Below, piece after piece: positions 46,039 through 54,268 of a DNA stretch of 64,000 bases (positions within the stretch are counted from its first letter, which is position 1; each line of letters starts with the position of its first letter). The translations under genes were made by a program, and so were the position numbers. Source of the stretch: CAZDXJ01 sp050303615 (GTDB lineage: Bacteria > Pseudomonadota > Gammaproteobacteria > Methylococcales > Methylomonadaceae); the NCBI GenBank assembly GCA_050303615.1, contig JBNLCC010000167.1:1-64000 (forward strand), given 5' to 3'. The notes beneath the pieces are model-generated. The model was not told where the DNA came from. It saw only the letters and a list, made by a program, of their open reading frames with translations, and did not search any database.

Positions 46039-46944
46039 ATGCAACGGCCCATCCCGATCTTCATCATTCTGCTAAATGTTTTGTTTTGCTGCACGTTTAC
46101 CGTGGAGATTAAGGCGGAAACGCCTTTGCAAAAAAATGGCACGGCGGACCCAATTGACCCATCGAACTGCCTGGAATGCCATAATGAACCACAAATTTCC
46201 GCCATTTTCACCACTCCCCATGCACAAAAAGCCGATCCGCGCACACAATTTGCTGCGCAAGGTTGCGACACCTGTCATGGCACTAAACCACAGCATCCCA
46301 AAATAGCGTTCGGTGCAAAATCTGCGACCCCAGTCGACGAGCAAAATCAAGTCTGTTTAGGATGCCATGAACGCGGCGACAAAGTTCATTGGCAGGGTAG
46401 CACTCACCAGTCCTCGGATCTTTCCTGTGCGACCTGTCACATCATCCATGCAACAATGGATCCGATATTGGATAAAACCGAGCAAAACACAGTCTGTTTT
46501 ACTTGCCATGCCGAACAAAAAGCGCAAAGTTTTTTACGCTCCCGGCATCCGTTCCGGGAAGCCAAAATGGTCTGCACCGATTGCCATAATCCGCACGGCA
46601 GTACCAGTGAATTTCTTTTGATTGCCAACACGATCACTGAAACCTGCTATTCCTGTCATCCCGAGAAACGAGGCCCGTTCCTTTGGGAACATCCGCCTGC
46701 CCAGGAAAATTGCGCACTGTGCCATAATCCGCACGGAGCAACCCAGGACCGGCTGTTAAAGGTCAGAGCGCCCTATTTATGCCAGCAATGCCATTCCGAT
46801 GCATTCCATCCCAGTACCTTGTATGACGGAAGCGGCGTACCGCCGGCAGGCGCGCAAAGCCGGTTATTGGCGGAAAGCTGTCTAAACTGCCACTATTTCA
46901 TTCACGGTTCCAATCATCCGGCGGGAGCCGCATTTGACCGTTAG
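46039..46944 (+). CDS. DmsE/MtrA-family decahaem cytochrome c
   Basis: A 301-residue exported cytochrome (signal ends near FTVEIKAE) with exactly ten CxxCH motifs: CLECH, CDTCH, CLGCH, CATCH, CFTCH, CTDCH, CYSCH, CALCH, CQQCH and CLNCH. Number, spacing and size match MtrA, MtoA, PioA and DmsE, which form a haem wire inside an outer-membrane barrel. The barrel gene follows directly. Direction (metal reduction or iron oxidation) cannot be read from the sequence. No surface decahaem (MtrC/OmcA) gene is present. Confidence 0.93.
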   Translation: MQRPIPIFIILLNVLFCCTFTVEIKAETPLQKNGTADPIDPSNCLECHNEPQISAIFTTPHAQKADPRTQFAAQGCDTCHGTKPQHPKIAFGAKSATPVDEQNQVCLGCHERGDKVHWQGSTHQSSDLSCATCHIIHATMDPILDKTEQNTVCFTCHAEQKAQSFLRSRHPFREAKMVCTDCHNPHGSTSEFLLIANTITETCYSCHPEKRGPFLWEHPPAQENCALCHNPHGATQDRLLKVRAPYLCQQCHSDAFHPSTLYDGSGVPPAGAQSRLLAESCLNCHYFIHGSNHPAGAAFDR

Positions 46945-46971
46945 TAGATAATGAATCGAGAGGTTTGTTTT

Positions 46972-49206
46972 ATGACTAAAATGTTTTCTCCTGTTTTATT
47001 GCTGTCCGGCATTTGCCTGGCAAGTGTTTGTTATGCCGAAGAAGAAAGCATGGACTTTAGCCTGGACGCAACACCCGCGTTACAGCCGCCACAGGCTGCC
47101 AAGCCTGTCTACACCAGCGAAATAGAACTCGGCGGCGGCTACAATACTGAAGATTCATTCAAATTCGGCGAATATTCCGGGTTGTATAATCGCGGCGGTT
47201 TTGTCATCGGCAATTTACACATTCAACATCGCGCTGATTTTGACAGCGATTCGACCGAGTATTGGGAACTGGATGGCCGCAATCTGGGCTTAAATTCCAG
47301 GTCGCTGTTCGGTGAATACGGTCAGCAGGGCAAAGGCAAATTGTTCTTCGGCTACGATCAAACGCCTCATTATCGTTGGGATGATGCCAGAACGCCGTTC
47401 ATCACCGGTAGTGAAACGCTCAATTTGCCTCTCGGCTGGGTTCCCGGGACAACAACCGACGCGATGACAAATCTAAATGAAAACCTGCATCCGATCGGTA
47501 TTGCGACGGAAAGAAAAAAATACACGATAGGCTCAGAATGGCAATTCAATCCGCAGTGGATCGCAAAAGTAAATTATTATCACGAAAAAAAAGATGGGTA
47601 CGATATTACCTCCGGTATATTCGGTACCACCGGAGGCAATCCACTGGCGGCAATTTTACCGAGGCAGGTCAACTATAATACTAACGATGTCAATGTGGAA
47701 TTAGGTTACAATAACCTCAAATCCCAAGTAGCCGTGCGTTACCATTTGTCGCTGTTCGATAATCTCGATTCGTTAACCTGGCAAAATCCCTACGGCTTAA
47801 GACCACCGTTACTGACCGCTTATCCTGACCAGGGCCGAATCGGGTTGGCTCCGGATAATCAGGCTCACCAGATAAGTTTGGACTTTGCCCACCGCTTTGA
47901 CGGCACAACACGCTTAAGCGGAAATTTTTCCTACGGCTGGATGCTGCAGGATCAGGATTATCTGCCTTACACCGTCAATCCCAATCTCAATGTTGCCATT
48001 CCGCCGCCCAGAAACAGTCCCGATGCACAAGTTAACAACGTACACGGCAATCTGACATTTACCGCCAAGCCGTTGCCCAAAACCGACATCAAAGCACGCT
48101 ATACGTATACCGAGCGTGACAATCAAACACCTATAACAACCTATACCATTCTACGCAACGATTCTGAAAACCAGGACACCGATCCGGACAGCGATGTAAA
48201 GCGTAACAATCTGCCGTACGGATACCGCAAGCATAAAACCCAATTCGATATCGGCTATCGCTTATTGACCACCACCAAACTCACCGCCGGCTATGACTTT
48301 GAACGCTTTGAACGTGATTATGCCGAAGTGGCAAATACTAACGAGCACACCGGCCGCATCAAAGTGACGTCCAGTCCCTACAGTTTCATGAGTTCCCGGC
48401 TGGAGTATGCGCATGCGATACGCAACGGTTCGGATTATCAGGACAACCTGTTATTTGTCGACAGCCACACGCAGGCTTATTTGGATACCCTGTCGGCCGA
48501 CCAGCAGTTCTCCAATAACCCGTTGCTGCGGAAGTTTCAGTATTCCGACCGGGTTCGCGACAAAGTCACTGGCGGTTTGACGTTGCTGCCGACTGACAAA
48601 ATAACATTGGGATTATCCGGCCACTATATCCATGATAATTACGATGCCATATTCGGATTAAGCGAACAAACCAGAATAAGCGGGACTTTCGATATTAATT
48701 ACGCACTGAGTAAAAACGTGGATTTACATGGTTTTTACACTCAGGAATATTTTTTGTCCCGGCAAAACGGCTTTGCCAGACGTAGCGCTGAACAGGCTTT
48801 GCCGCCATTGGACCCGGACAGATTCTGGTGGGTGGATAATGAAGACAACGTATATACCGCCGGCGGCGGATTAGATTGGATAGCTATCGAGGACCGGCTG
48901 GATTTCGGCCTGGACTATATATTTTCAAGAGCGGTAACCGACATCGATCCGACTAACAATGCTGCTGATGCCGTTGCCTTACCGAACATCACGACAACAC
49001 TTCACGCACTCAATCTACGTGGTGATTACCATTTGCGGGAAGACTTGCGCTTGCGTTTCAGTTATCATTTCGAAATGTATCGGACCAAAGATTTTGCCAG
49101 AGACGGCGTGCTGCCTGACACCATCGCCCAGGTAATCAGTTTGGGAAGCACGTCGCCCGATTATACTGCCCATGTCTTCGGTCTCAGTATGCTTTACAAT
49201 TTTTAA
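46972..49206 (+). CDS. MtrB/PioB-family outer-membrane beta-barrel
   Basis: A 744-residue exported barrel (signal ends GICLASVCYA) of the MtrB/PioB decahaem-associated family. Alternating beta strands begin with YTSEIELGGGYN and end in the aromatic VFGLSMLYNF. RDEGRNLGL-like LDGRNLGLNSR and GYDQTPHYRWDDARTPF are typical of the first strands. It should enclose the decahaem cytochrome encoded just upstream and conduct electrons across the outer membrane. The N-terminal CxxC of Shewanella MtrB is absent. The start at 46972 has GAGAGG upstream; an in-frame ATG at 46951 is less well placed. Confidence 0.92.
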   Translation: MTKMFSPVLLLSGICLASVCYAEEESMDFSLDATPALQPPQAAKPVYTSEIELGGGYNTEDSFKFGEYSGLYNRGGFVIGNLHIQHRADFDSDSTEYWELDGRNLGLNSRSLFGEYGQQGKGKLFFGYDQTPHYRWDDARTPFITGSETLNLPLGWVPGTTTDAMTNLNENLHPIGIATERKKYTIGSEWQFNPQWIAKVNYYHEKKDGYDITSGIFGTTGGNPLAAILPRQVNYNTNDVNVELGYNNLKSQVAVRYHLSLFDNLDSLTWQNPYGLRPPLLTAYPDQGRIGLAPDNQAHQISLDFAHRFDGTTRLSGNFSYGWMLQDQDYLPYTVNPNLNVAIPPPRNSPDAQVNNVHGNLTFTAKPLPKTDIKARYTYTERDNQTPITTYTILRNDSENQDTDPDSDVKRNNLPYGYRKHKTQFDIGYRLLTTTKLTAGYDFERFERDYAEVANTNEHTGRIKVTSSPYSFMSSRLEYAHAIRNGSDYQDNLLFVDSHTQAYLDTLSADQQFSNNPLLRKFQYSDRVRDKVTGGLTLLPTDKITLGLSGHYIHDNYDAIFGLSEQTRISGTFDINYALSKNVDLHGFYTQEYFLSRQNGFARRSAEQALPPLDPDRFWWVDNEDNVYTAGGGLDWIAIEDRLDFGLDYIFSRAVTDIDPTNNAADAVALPNITTTLHALNLRGDYHLREDLRLRFSYHFEMYRTKDFARDGVLPDTIAQVISLGSTSPDYTAHVFGLSMLYNF

Positions 49207-49240
49207 TCGGCGCCATGCAATACCAAGCAGCGGATTCAAC

Positions 49241-50149
49241 ATGACGCAAACCAAGACCCTGACATTAGTACACTGCGCAAGGCCGGCGTTTCTGCTGCTC
49301 ACACCCTGCTGCTTATCCATCGCCGTGGCTTTTGCGATAGCCGAAGGCATCGAACTTGATCCCGTCAACTTGATTTTGATTTTTATTGGCGCCCTGTCGG
49401 CCCATGTTAGCGTCAACATGCTGAACGAATATCATGATTATCAATCGGGCCTGGACTTGCACACGCGGCGTACTCCCTTCAGCGGCGGCAGCGGAGCGCT
49501 GCCGGCCTATCCGGATGCGGCGCACGCGGTATTGTATAGCGGCTTGTGGTGCCTGCTGCTTACCGTGCTGATTGGTCTGTATTTTCTGTGGCAGTCCGGC
49601 TGGGGTCTGCTACCGATCGGTTCAACCGGCGTGTTGCTGGTTTACTTCTACAGCCCCCAAATTACCCGGCAACCTTTCCTTTGCCTGCTGGCTCCCGGTG
49701 TGGGATTCGGGCCGTTGATGATTATTGGCGCTTATTACCTGATCAGTGGTCGTTACCAGCCGGCGGTAACGATATCATCCTCAATCATGCTATTCGTAGC
49801 GAGTAATTTGCTGCTATTAAACCAATTTCCGGATTTGGAAGCGGATCGGGAAGCGGGACGATTGCATTTGCCTATCTTGATCGGCAGAAAACATGCGGCG
49901 CTGGTTTACGTTGCATTTTTAATAATTGCATACGCTCTGCTACTTCTAACGGTTTATTTCAAGCTGCTGCCGGTTTACAGCCTCTTGGGGCTGTTTACAG
50001 CCCTTTTGGGCCTGCCTGCCGCCGTATTTGTGCTCAAATACCATGACGATATGACTCGTTTAATGCCGGCATTGGCGCTCAACGTGATTTTGTCGCTGAC
50101 TCTGCCGCTGTTAATTTCACTCGGCCTGATTTGGCAAAGACTGCTATAG
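49241..50149 (+). CDS. UbiA-superfamily prenyltransferase (MenA-like)
   Basis: A 302-residue integral-membrane prenyltransferase with about eight or nine helices. The first Asp-rich motif is NMLNEYHDYQSGLDLHTRR near residue 60 and the second is DLEADREAGRLHLPILIGR near residue 190. The RTPFSGGSGALP stretch after the first motif resembles the 1,4-dihydroxy-2-naphthoate group more than UbiA proper. It starts 34 bases after the MtrB-type stop and so appears to belong to the cytochrome operon. It may make a special quinone for the NapC-type protein. An earlier ATG at 49172 would overlap the barrel gene and is unlikely. Confidence 0.85.
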   Translation: MTQTKTLTLVHCARPAFLLLTPCCLSIAVAFAIAEGIELDPVNLILIFIGALSAHVSVNMLNEYHDYQSGLDLHTRRTPFSGGSGALPAYPDAAHAVLYSGLWCLLLTVLIGLYFLWQSGWGLLPIGSTGVLLVYFYSPQITRQPFLCLLAPGVGFGPLMIIGAYYLISGRYQPAVTISSSIMLFVASNLLLLNQFPDLEADREAGRLHLPILIGRKHAALVYVAFLIIAYALLLLTVYFKLLPVYSLLGLFTALLGLPAAVFVLKYHDDMTRLMPALALNVILSLTLPLLISLGLIWQRLL

Positions 50150-50354
50150 CCATGAATTATCAAGACATACCTGAGTCCAACCAGCCGTCACATCGGGTAC
50201 CACTGTCACCCAAGCAGCCCTACAAATGAAGTAATTTCAAGGCCATCAGCGATAAACCTGATTTGTATTGAGATAGCGTATAGTGGCGGTTTTCTTTTAT
50301 TCCCTTATAATCTGCCTGATAATAAAAATGATAAAACTACCGGGAGGAGAAATT

Positions 50355-51242
50355 TTGCAGGAATTGATGACGGTTCAGGAAGTTGCTGAATATTTACGTA
50401 TCAAAGAGCGTAAAGTTTATGATTTGCTCGCGCAAAAGCGTATACCCTGCACCCGTGTGACCGGAAAATGGTTGTTTCCCCGACTTCAAATCGACCGTTG
50501 GCTGGCACAAAACAGCGAAATACAGCAAGAAGTCCTTGCTGAAAAATTACTTCCCCCGTTACTGGTGGGTAGTCACGACTTATTGCTGGAATGGTCATTA
50601 CGGGAAAGCAATTTCCCTTTTGCGATACAAACCACAGGCAGCTCGGAAGGACTGGCGCGGTTTATCAGCGAAGAGGCTATGGTGTGCGGCTTGCATATTT
50701 TGGATCCCGACAGCAATCAATTCAATATTCCGATTATTCAAAAACAATTGCAAAAACAGCCGGTCGTTGTCATTGAGTGGGCGCGCCGGCAGCAAGGTAT
50801 TTTAGTAGCCGCCGGAAATCCCTTAGAGATTCGTAAAATCAGCGACTTAAACAATCGAAAAATAAAAATTATCGATCGCCAAGCCGGCGCAGGCAGTAAT
50901 ATATTGCTTGAAGCTTTACTACAACGTGACAAGCTAAGTAAACAGGAAATGGTTATTTTAGAGCAGCCTGCTCGCAGCGAAATCGACATCGGAGCAGCTG
51001 TCGCCAACGGCAAGGCGGATGCCGGCGTTGCGATTGAAGCGGTCGCCCGGCAATTTCAGCTCGGTTTCATTCCGCTGCTTTATGAAAATTTCGACTTGGT
51101 CATTCATCATCGCCATTATTTCGATGAACCGTTCCAACGGCTGCTTAACTTCACCAAGCAACCGCAATTTCTGGAAAAGGCGGAAGAATTGGGCGGATAC
51201 GATGTTTCGCATGTAGGTCAGGTCCGCTACAACTGTTTATAA
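50355..51242 (+). CDS. HTH regulator with molybdate-binding-type sensor domain
   Basis: A 295-residue one-component regulator. An excisionase/MerR-like helix-turn-helix (TVQEVAEYLRIKERKVYDLL, then GKWLFPRLQIDRWL) covers the first 55 residues. The rest is a PBP-type domain of the kind grouped as periplasmic molybdate-binding (PF12727/COG1910), with GSSEGLARFISEEA and GKADAGVAIEAVA. Such proteins often sit by mod, tup or formate dehydrogenase genes and probably sense molybdate or tungstate in the cytoplasm. I chose the TTG at 50355, five bases after a strong GGAGGAG; the nearest ATG (50367) is too far from it, and an ATG at 50283 gives a foreign hydrophobic tail. Confidence 0.82.
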   Translation: MQELMTVQEVAEYLRIKERKVYDLLAQKRIPCTRVTGKWLFPRLQIDRWLAQNSEIQQEVLAEKLLPPLLVGSHDLLLEWSLRESNFPFAIQTTGSSEGLARFISEEAMVCGLHILDPDSNQFNIPIIQKQLQKQPVVVIEWARRQQGILVAAGNPLEIRKISDLNNRKIKIIDRQAGAGSNILLEALLQRDKLSKQEMVILEQPARSEIDIGAAVANGKADAGVAIEAVARQFQLGFIPLLYENFDLVIHHRHYFDEPFQRLLNFTKQPQFLEKAEELGGYDVSHVGQVRYNCL

Positions 51243-51436
51243 AAACGATCACGATTCGCTGCTAGTCTACTGCCGATGGCTTCACTATCACATACTACCA
51301 TTAACTTTTCAGGACCCTACCCCACCCCGCAGAACACGAACGCTTCGCCGAAGCGGTGCGCTGCTTCTCAGCTGCTTTAGTCCTATGCCTGCGTTGCCAG
51401 CCACCTTTCGAATATAGATACAGCCCCACCTCAAAC

Positions 51437-51461
51437 CGATATGTACTTTTGTTACATATCG
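51437..51461. promoter_or_regulatory. Perfect palindrome, candidate operator
   Basis: CGATATGTA and TACATATCG form a perfect nine-base inverted repeat around seven bases. The right half resembles the TACATAACG half-site of the E. coli modA ModE operator as I recall it. It could bind ModE or the HTH/molybdate-domain regulator encoded just upstream. Confidence 0.55.
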
Positions 51462-51529
51462 CTCATTCTGTTGTTTGAATGTCGTATTTATTACCAGGAA
51501 AAGACTGATTTAATCACATAAAAATCAAA

Positions 51530-51552
51530 AACTTATAGTTGGCCTATAAGTT
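51530..51552. promoter_or_regulatory. Second perfect palindrome in mod leader
   Basis: AACTTATAG-TTGGC-CTATAAGTT, nine-base arms with a five-base centre. It does not look like ModE sites. Possible operator for another regulator; AT-rich arms argue against a terminator. Confidence 0.45.
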
Positions 51553-51793
51553 GCTTATGAACAATTGTGCCGCACTTTGGAGCAGTGTAGAAGACTGTTT
51601 GTGTCCGGCAAACAAAGCGTTTTCAATAGGGCATAACGGTTTGCTGGAAAAGTTTTACCAATGCTGTCGGAAAACCGCACGGGTAAATGCACGCTCGGCG
51701 TTATAAGGTAGCACTACAAAACGGGTGCATCAATTGATTCAATGCACGAATGACGGGACTAAAAATTTCCATGTCAGGTATCCAAGCGGCAAC

Positions 51794-51817
51794 CGTTATA
51801 TAGTACTACAAATAGCG
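51794..51817. promoter_or_regulatory. Candidate ModE box upstream of modE
   Basis: A 24-base site starting CGTTATATA and ending AATAGCG. End-to-end length and the CGTTATAT half match the ModE operator described in E. coli; the right half is a weaker match. It lies 98 bases before the modE start, fitting autoregulation of the operon by molybdate-bound ModE. Confidence 0.5.
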
Positions 51818-51914
51818 AAAATAAATGCTTAACACCAGGCGTATGACAATTTAGCGCTGCCGGATGAAATAGCTCAAAACGCGCATCTACGAGGTACAGG
51901 TACCGGAGATCGAA

Positions 51915-52709
51915 ATGAAAAAATCGTTAAATCAACTGCAGGGAAAACCGCAACTGCTAAGCGGAGGCAGAAAATATGACCATCTTGAACTGCTGGAACG
52001 CATCGACGCGAGCGGTTCGATCAGAGCCGCCGCCAACACGCTGGGCATGAGTTACAAGGCGGCTTGGGATGCGGTCGAGGCGATCAACAATCTCGCCGAC
52101 CAGCCGTTGGTAGAGCGCCGGGTAGGCGGACGTAACGGCGGCGGGGCGGTATTGACCGCCAGCGGTAGGCGGTTAGTAGCCGTTTATCGCCGGCTGGACA
52201 AGGAGCGGGAAAGGGTTCTGGCCCATCTCAACCGGGTCATGGAGGATTTTGAACAATATTACAAAATTATCAGGAGATTCGACATGAATACCAGTGCACG
52301 CAATCAATTTCTCGGCAAAGTGAAATCGATCAAGCGCGGCCCGGTCGTTGCGGAAGTGGCTTTAGACATCGGCGGCGGTGATGCTTTGGTCGCCGGCATC
52401 ACCAACGACAGCCTAGAACATTTGGAACTGGCAGAAGGCAAAGAAGCCTATGCCCTGATAAAGGCTTCCTGGATCATTATCACCACCGATGACAACTTGA
52501 AAGTCAGCACCCGAAACCGCCTCTGCGGCGTAGTGGCACGTTGCCAGGAAGGTGCGGTCAATGCCGAAGTGATTATCGAACTTCCCGGCGGCAAAACATT
52601 GACCGCGATAGTCACCAACGAAAGCTGCCACGCGCTGGATCTGAAACAAGGCATGCGTGTTTGTGCGCTGATTAAAGCTTCGCACATTATTCTGGCCGTC
52701 GCCTCGTAA
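51915..52709 (+). CDS. modE: Molybdate-responsive regulator ModE
   Basis: A 264-residue ModE. The N-terminal winged helix is LysR-like (DHLELLERIDASGSIRAAA, SYKAAWDAVEAINN, residues about 20-65). Two Mop/TOBE modules follow, each beginning with a similar motif (TSARNQFLGKV near 128 and STRNRLCGVV near 198), which bind molybdate at the dimer interface. Full-length for ModE. It is transcribed with modA (33 bases apart) and probably represses the operon when molybdate is plentiful. Confidence 0.95.
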   Translation: MKKSLNQLQGKPQLLSGGRKYDHLELLERIDASGSIRAAANTLGMSYKAAWDAVEAINNLADQPLVERRVGGRNGGGAVLTASGRRLVAVYRRLDKERERVLAHLNRVMEDFEQYYKIIRRFDMNTSARNQFLGKVKSIKRGPVVAEVALDIGGGDALVAGITNDSLEHLELAEGKEAYALIKASWIIITTDDNLKVSTRNRLCGVVARCQEGAVNAEVIIELPGGKTLTAIVTNESCHALDLKQGMRVCALIKASHIILAVAS

Positions 52710-52742
52710 CTTCAAGTAAACACAACAATTCGGAGTTATACA

Positions 52743-53501
52743 ATGAAACGAAGAACAACCCTGTATGCCGCCATCATGATGTGCATGGCATTGACCGCCG
52801 TTCACGCCGAAACGGCCAGTGTCGCCGTGGCGGCCAACTTCACTGCGCCAATGCAAGTCATTGCGGCGAAGTTCGAAAAAGAGACTGGCCATAAAATTGA
52901 ATTGGCCTTTGGTTCCTCCGGCAAGTTCTTCGCCCAAATCAAGAACGGCGCCCCATTCCAGGTATTTCTTTCCGCCGATGACAAAAAGCCTAAGAAATTG
53001 GAAGAAGAAGGCTTGACCGTACCCGACAGCCGCTTTACCTATGCACTCGGAACCCTCGTGCTATGGTCAGCCAAACCCGACTACGTGCATACTGCTGATG
53101 CTGAACAGCTTTTGCGACAGGCAGCATTTGAACACTTGGCACTGGCCAGCCCTAAACTGGCGCCCTACGGCGCCGCTGCGGTGGATACGATGCAAAGCCT
53201 GGGTTTGCTGGATGCGCTGCAGCCGAAATTTGTTTTGGGTGAAAACGTCTCCCAAACTTACCAGTTCATCGCTACCGGCAATGCCCAACTGGGTTTTGTG
53301 GCGTTATCCCAAGTCATCAAGGACGGCAAGATAGCGGAAGGGTCGGGATGGATTGTACCGGCCGATTTACACAGCCCGATTCGCCAGGATGCCGTGTTGT
53401 TGGCAATAGGCAGAGACAATAGCGCGGCACAGGCACTGATGGATTACCTGAAATCCACACAGGCTGCCGCCATCATTCAATCCTACGGCTACCGGCTGTA
53501 A
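52743..53501 (+). CDS. modA: Molybdate ABC transporter substrate-binding protein
   Basis: A 252-residue periplasmic binding protein with a clear signal peptide (ends ALTAVHAE). ModA motifs are VAVAANFTAPMQVIA and FGSSGKFFAQIKNGAPFQVFL, which form the oxyanion site, and GENVSQTYQFIATGNAQLGFV in the second lobe. It could bind molybdate, tungstate or both. 18 bases to modB. Confidence 0.95.
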   Translation: MKRRTTLYAAIMMCMALTAVHAETASVAVAANFTAPMQVIAAKFEKETGHKIELAFGSSGKFFAQIKNGAPFQVFLSADDKKPKKLEEEGLTVPDSRFTYALGTLVLWSAKPDYVHTADAEQLLRQAAFEHLALASPKLAPYGAAAVDTMQSLGLLDALQPKFVLGENVSQTYQFIATGNAQLGFVALSQVIKDGKIAEGSGWIVPADLHSPIRQDAVLLAIGRDNSAAQALMDYLKSTQAAAIIQSYGYRL

Positions 53502-53519
53502 TTATTAGCGAGAAAACCG

Positions 53520-54200
53520 ATGTTCAGCGAAGCCAATCTCATAGCTATTTTGTTGACCCTGAAACTGGCGATTATTGTCACCGCACTGCTGTTGCTTGTC
53601 GGAACACCGATCGCCTGGTGGCTGGCACGCACCCGATCAAGACTAAAGGGGGCCATCGGGGCGATTGTTGCATTGCCGATTGTGCTGCCGCCGTCGGTAA
53701 TGGGCTTTTATTTATTGCTCGCTATGGGGCCGGACGGCCCCGTGGGACGGCTAACCCAAACACTGGGATTAGGCACATTACCCTTTACTTTTTCCGGTTT
53801 GGTGGTGGCTTCGGTGTTTTATTCGCTGCCTTTCGTGGTGCAACCGATTCAGAACGCTTTCGAATCCATCGGTGAATGGCCCTTGGAAACCGCCGCCACC
53901 TTGCGCGCCGGGCCCTGGGACCGTTTCTTCAGCGTCGCCATACCCCTGGCGCTGCCGGGATTTCTCACCGGCACGGTCTTGGGTTTTGCCCATACCGTCG
54001 GCGAGTTCGGCGTCGTATTGATGATCGGCGGTAATATTCCCGGCGCGACCCGCGTAGTTTCCGTGCAGATTTACGACTATGTGGAAGCGCTGGAATATAG
54101 CGACGCCCACCTGTTGGCCGCAATCATGTTGATCTTCTCTTTTCTGGTGTTGCTGGTTTTATATACGCTCAATCCGAATAAAAGGCATGCCAAGACGTAA
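53520..54200 (+). CDS. modB: Molybdate ABC transporter permease
   Basis: A 226-residue inner-membrane permease with five or six segments. The ABC-binding EAA loop is ETAATLRAGPWDRFFSVAIP near residue 125. The opening ILLTLKLAIIVTALLLLVG and LPIVLPPSVMGFYLLL are characteristic. It pairs with ModA and ModC; ModC here is not directly next but follows an outer-membrane protein gene. Confidence 0.95.
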   Translation: MFSEANLIAILLTLKLAIIVTALLLLVGTPIAWWLARTRSRLKGAIGAIVALPIVLPPSVMGFYLLLAMGPDGPVGRLTQTLGLGTLPFTFSGLVVASVFYSLPFVVQPIQNAFESIGEWPLETAATLRAGPWDRFFSVAIPLALPGFLTGTVLGFAHTVGEFGVVLMIGGNIPGATRVVSVQIYDYVEALEYSDAHLLAAIMLIFSFLVLLVLYTLNPNKRHAKT

Positions 54201-54268
54201 ACCCGGCAGCAGGATCGATTTATCCACAATGCTATGTCTCTATTTATGATAAACAATAAGGAAATTTA

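Larger units (their letters stand above)
51243..51914 (+). promoter_or_regulatory. Long leader / control region of mod operon
   Basis: 672 bases without a supported gene between the HTH regulator and modE. It contains three palindromic sites (51437-51461, 51530-51552, 51794-51817), listed separately. The remainder shows no coding bias. A structured leader RNA, such as a Moco or tungsten-cofactor riboswitch, is conceivable for this place, but I could not fold a known consensus by eye. Confidence 0.6.
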
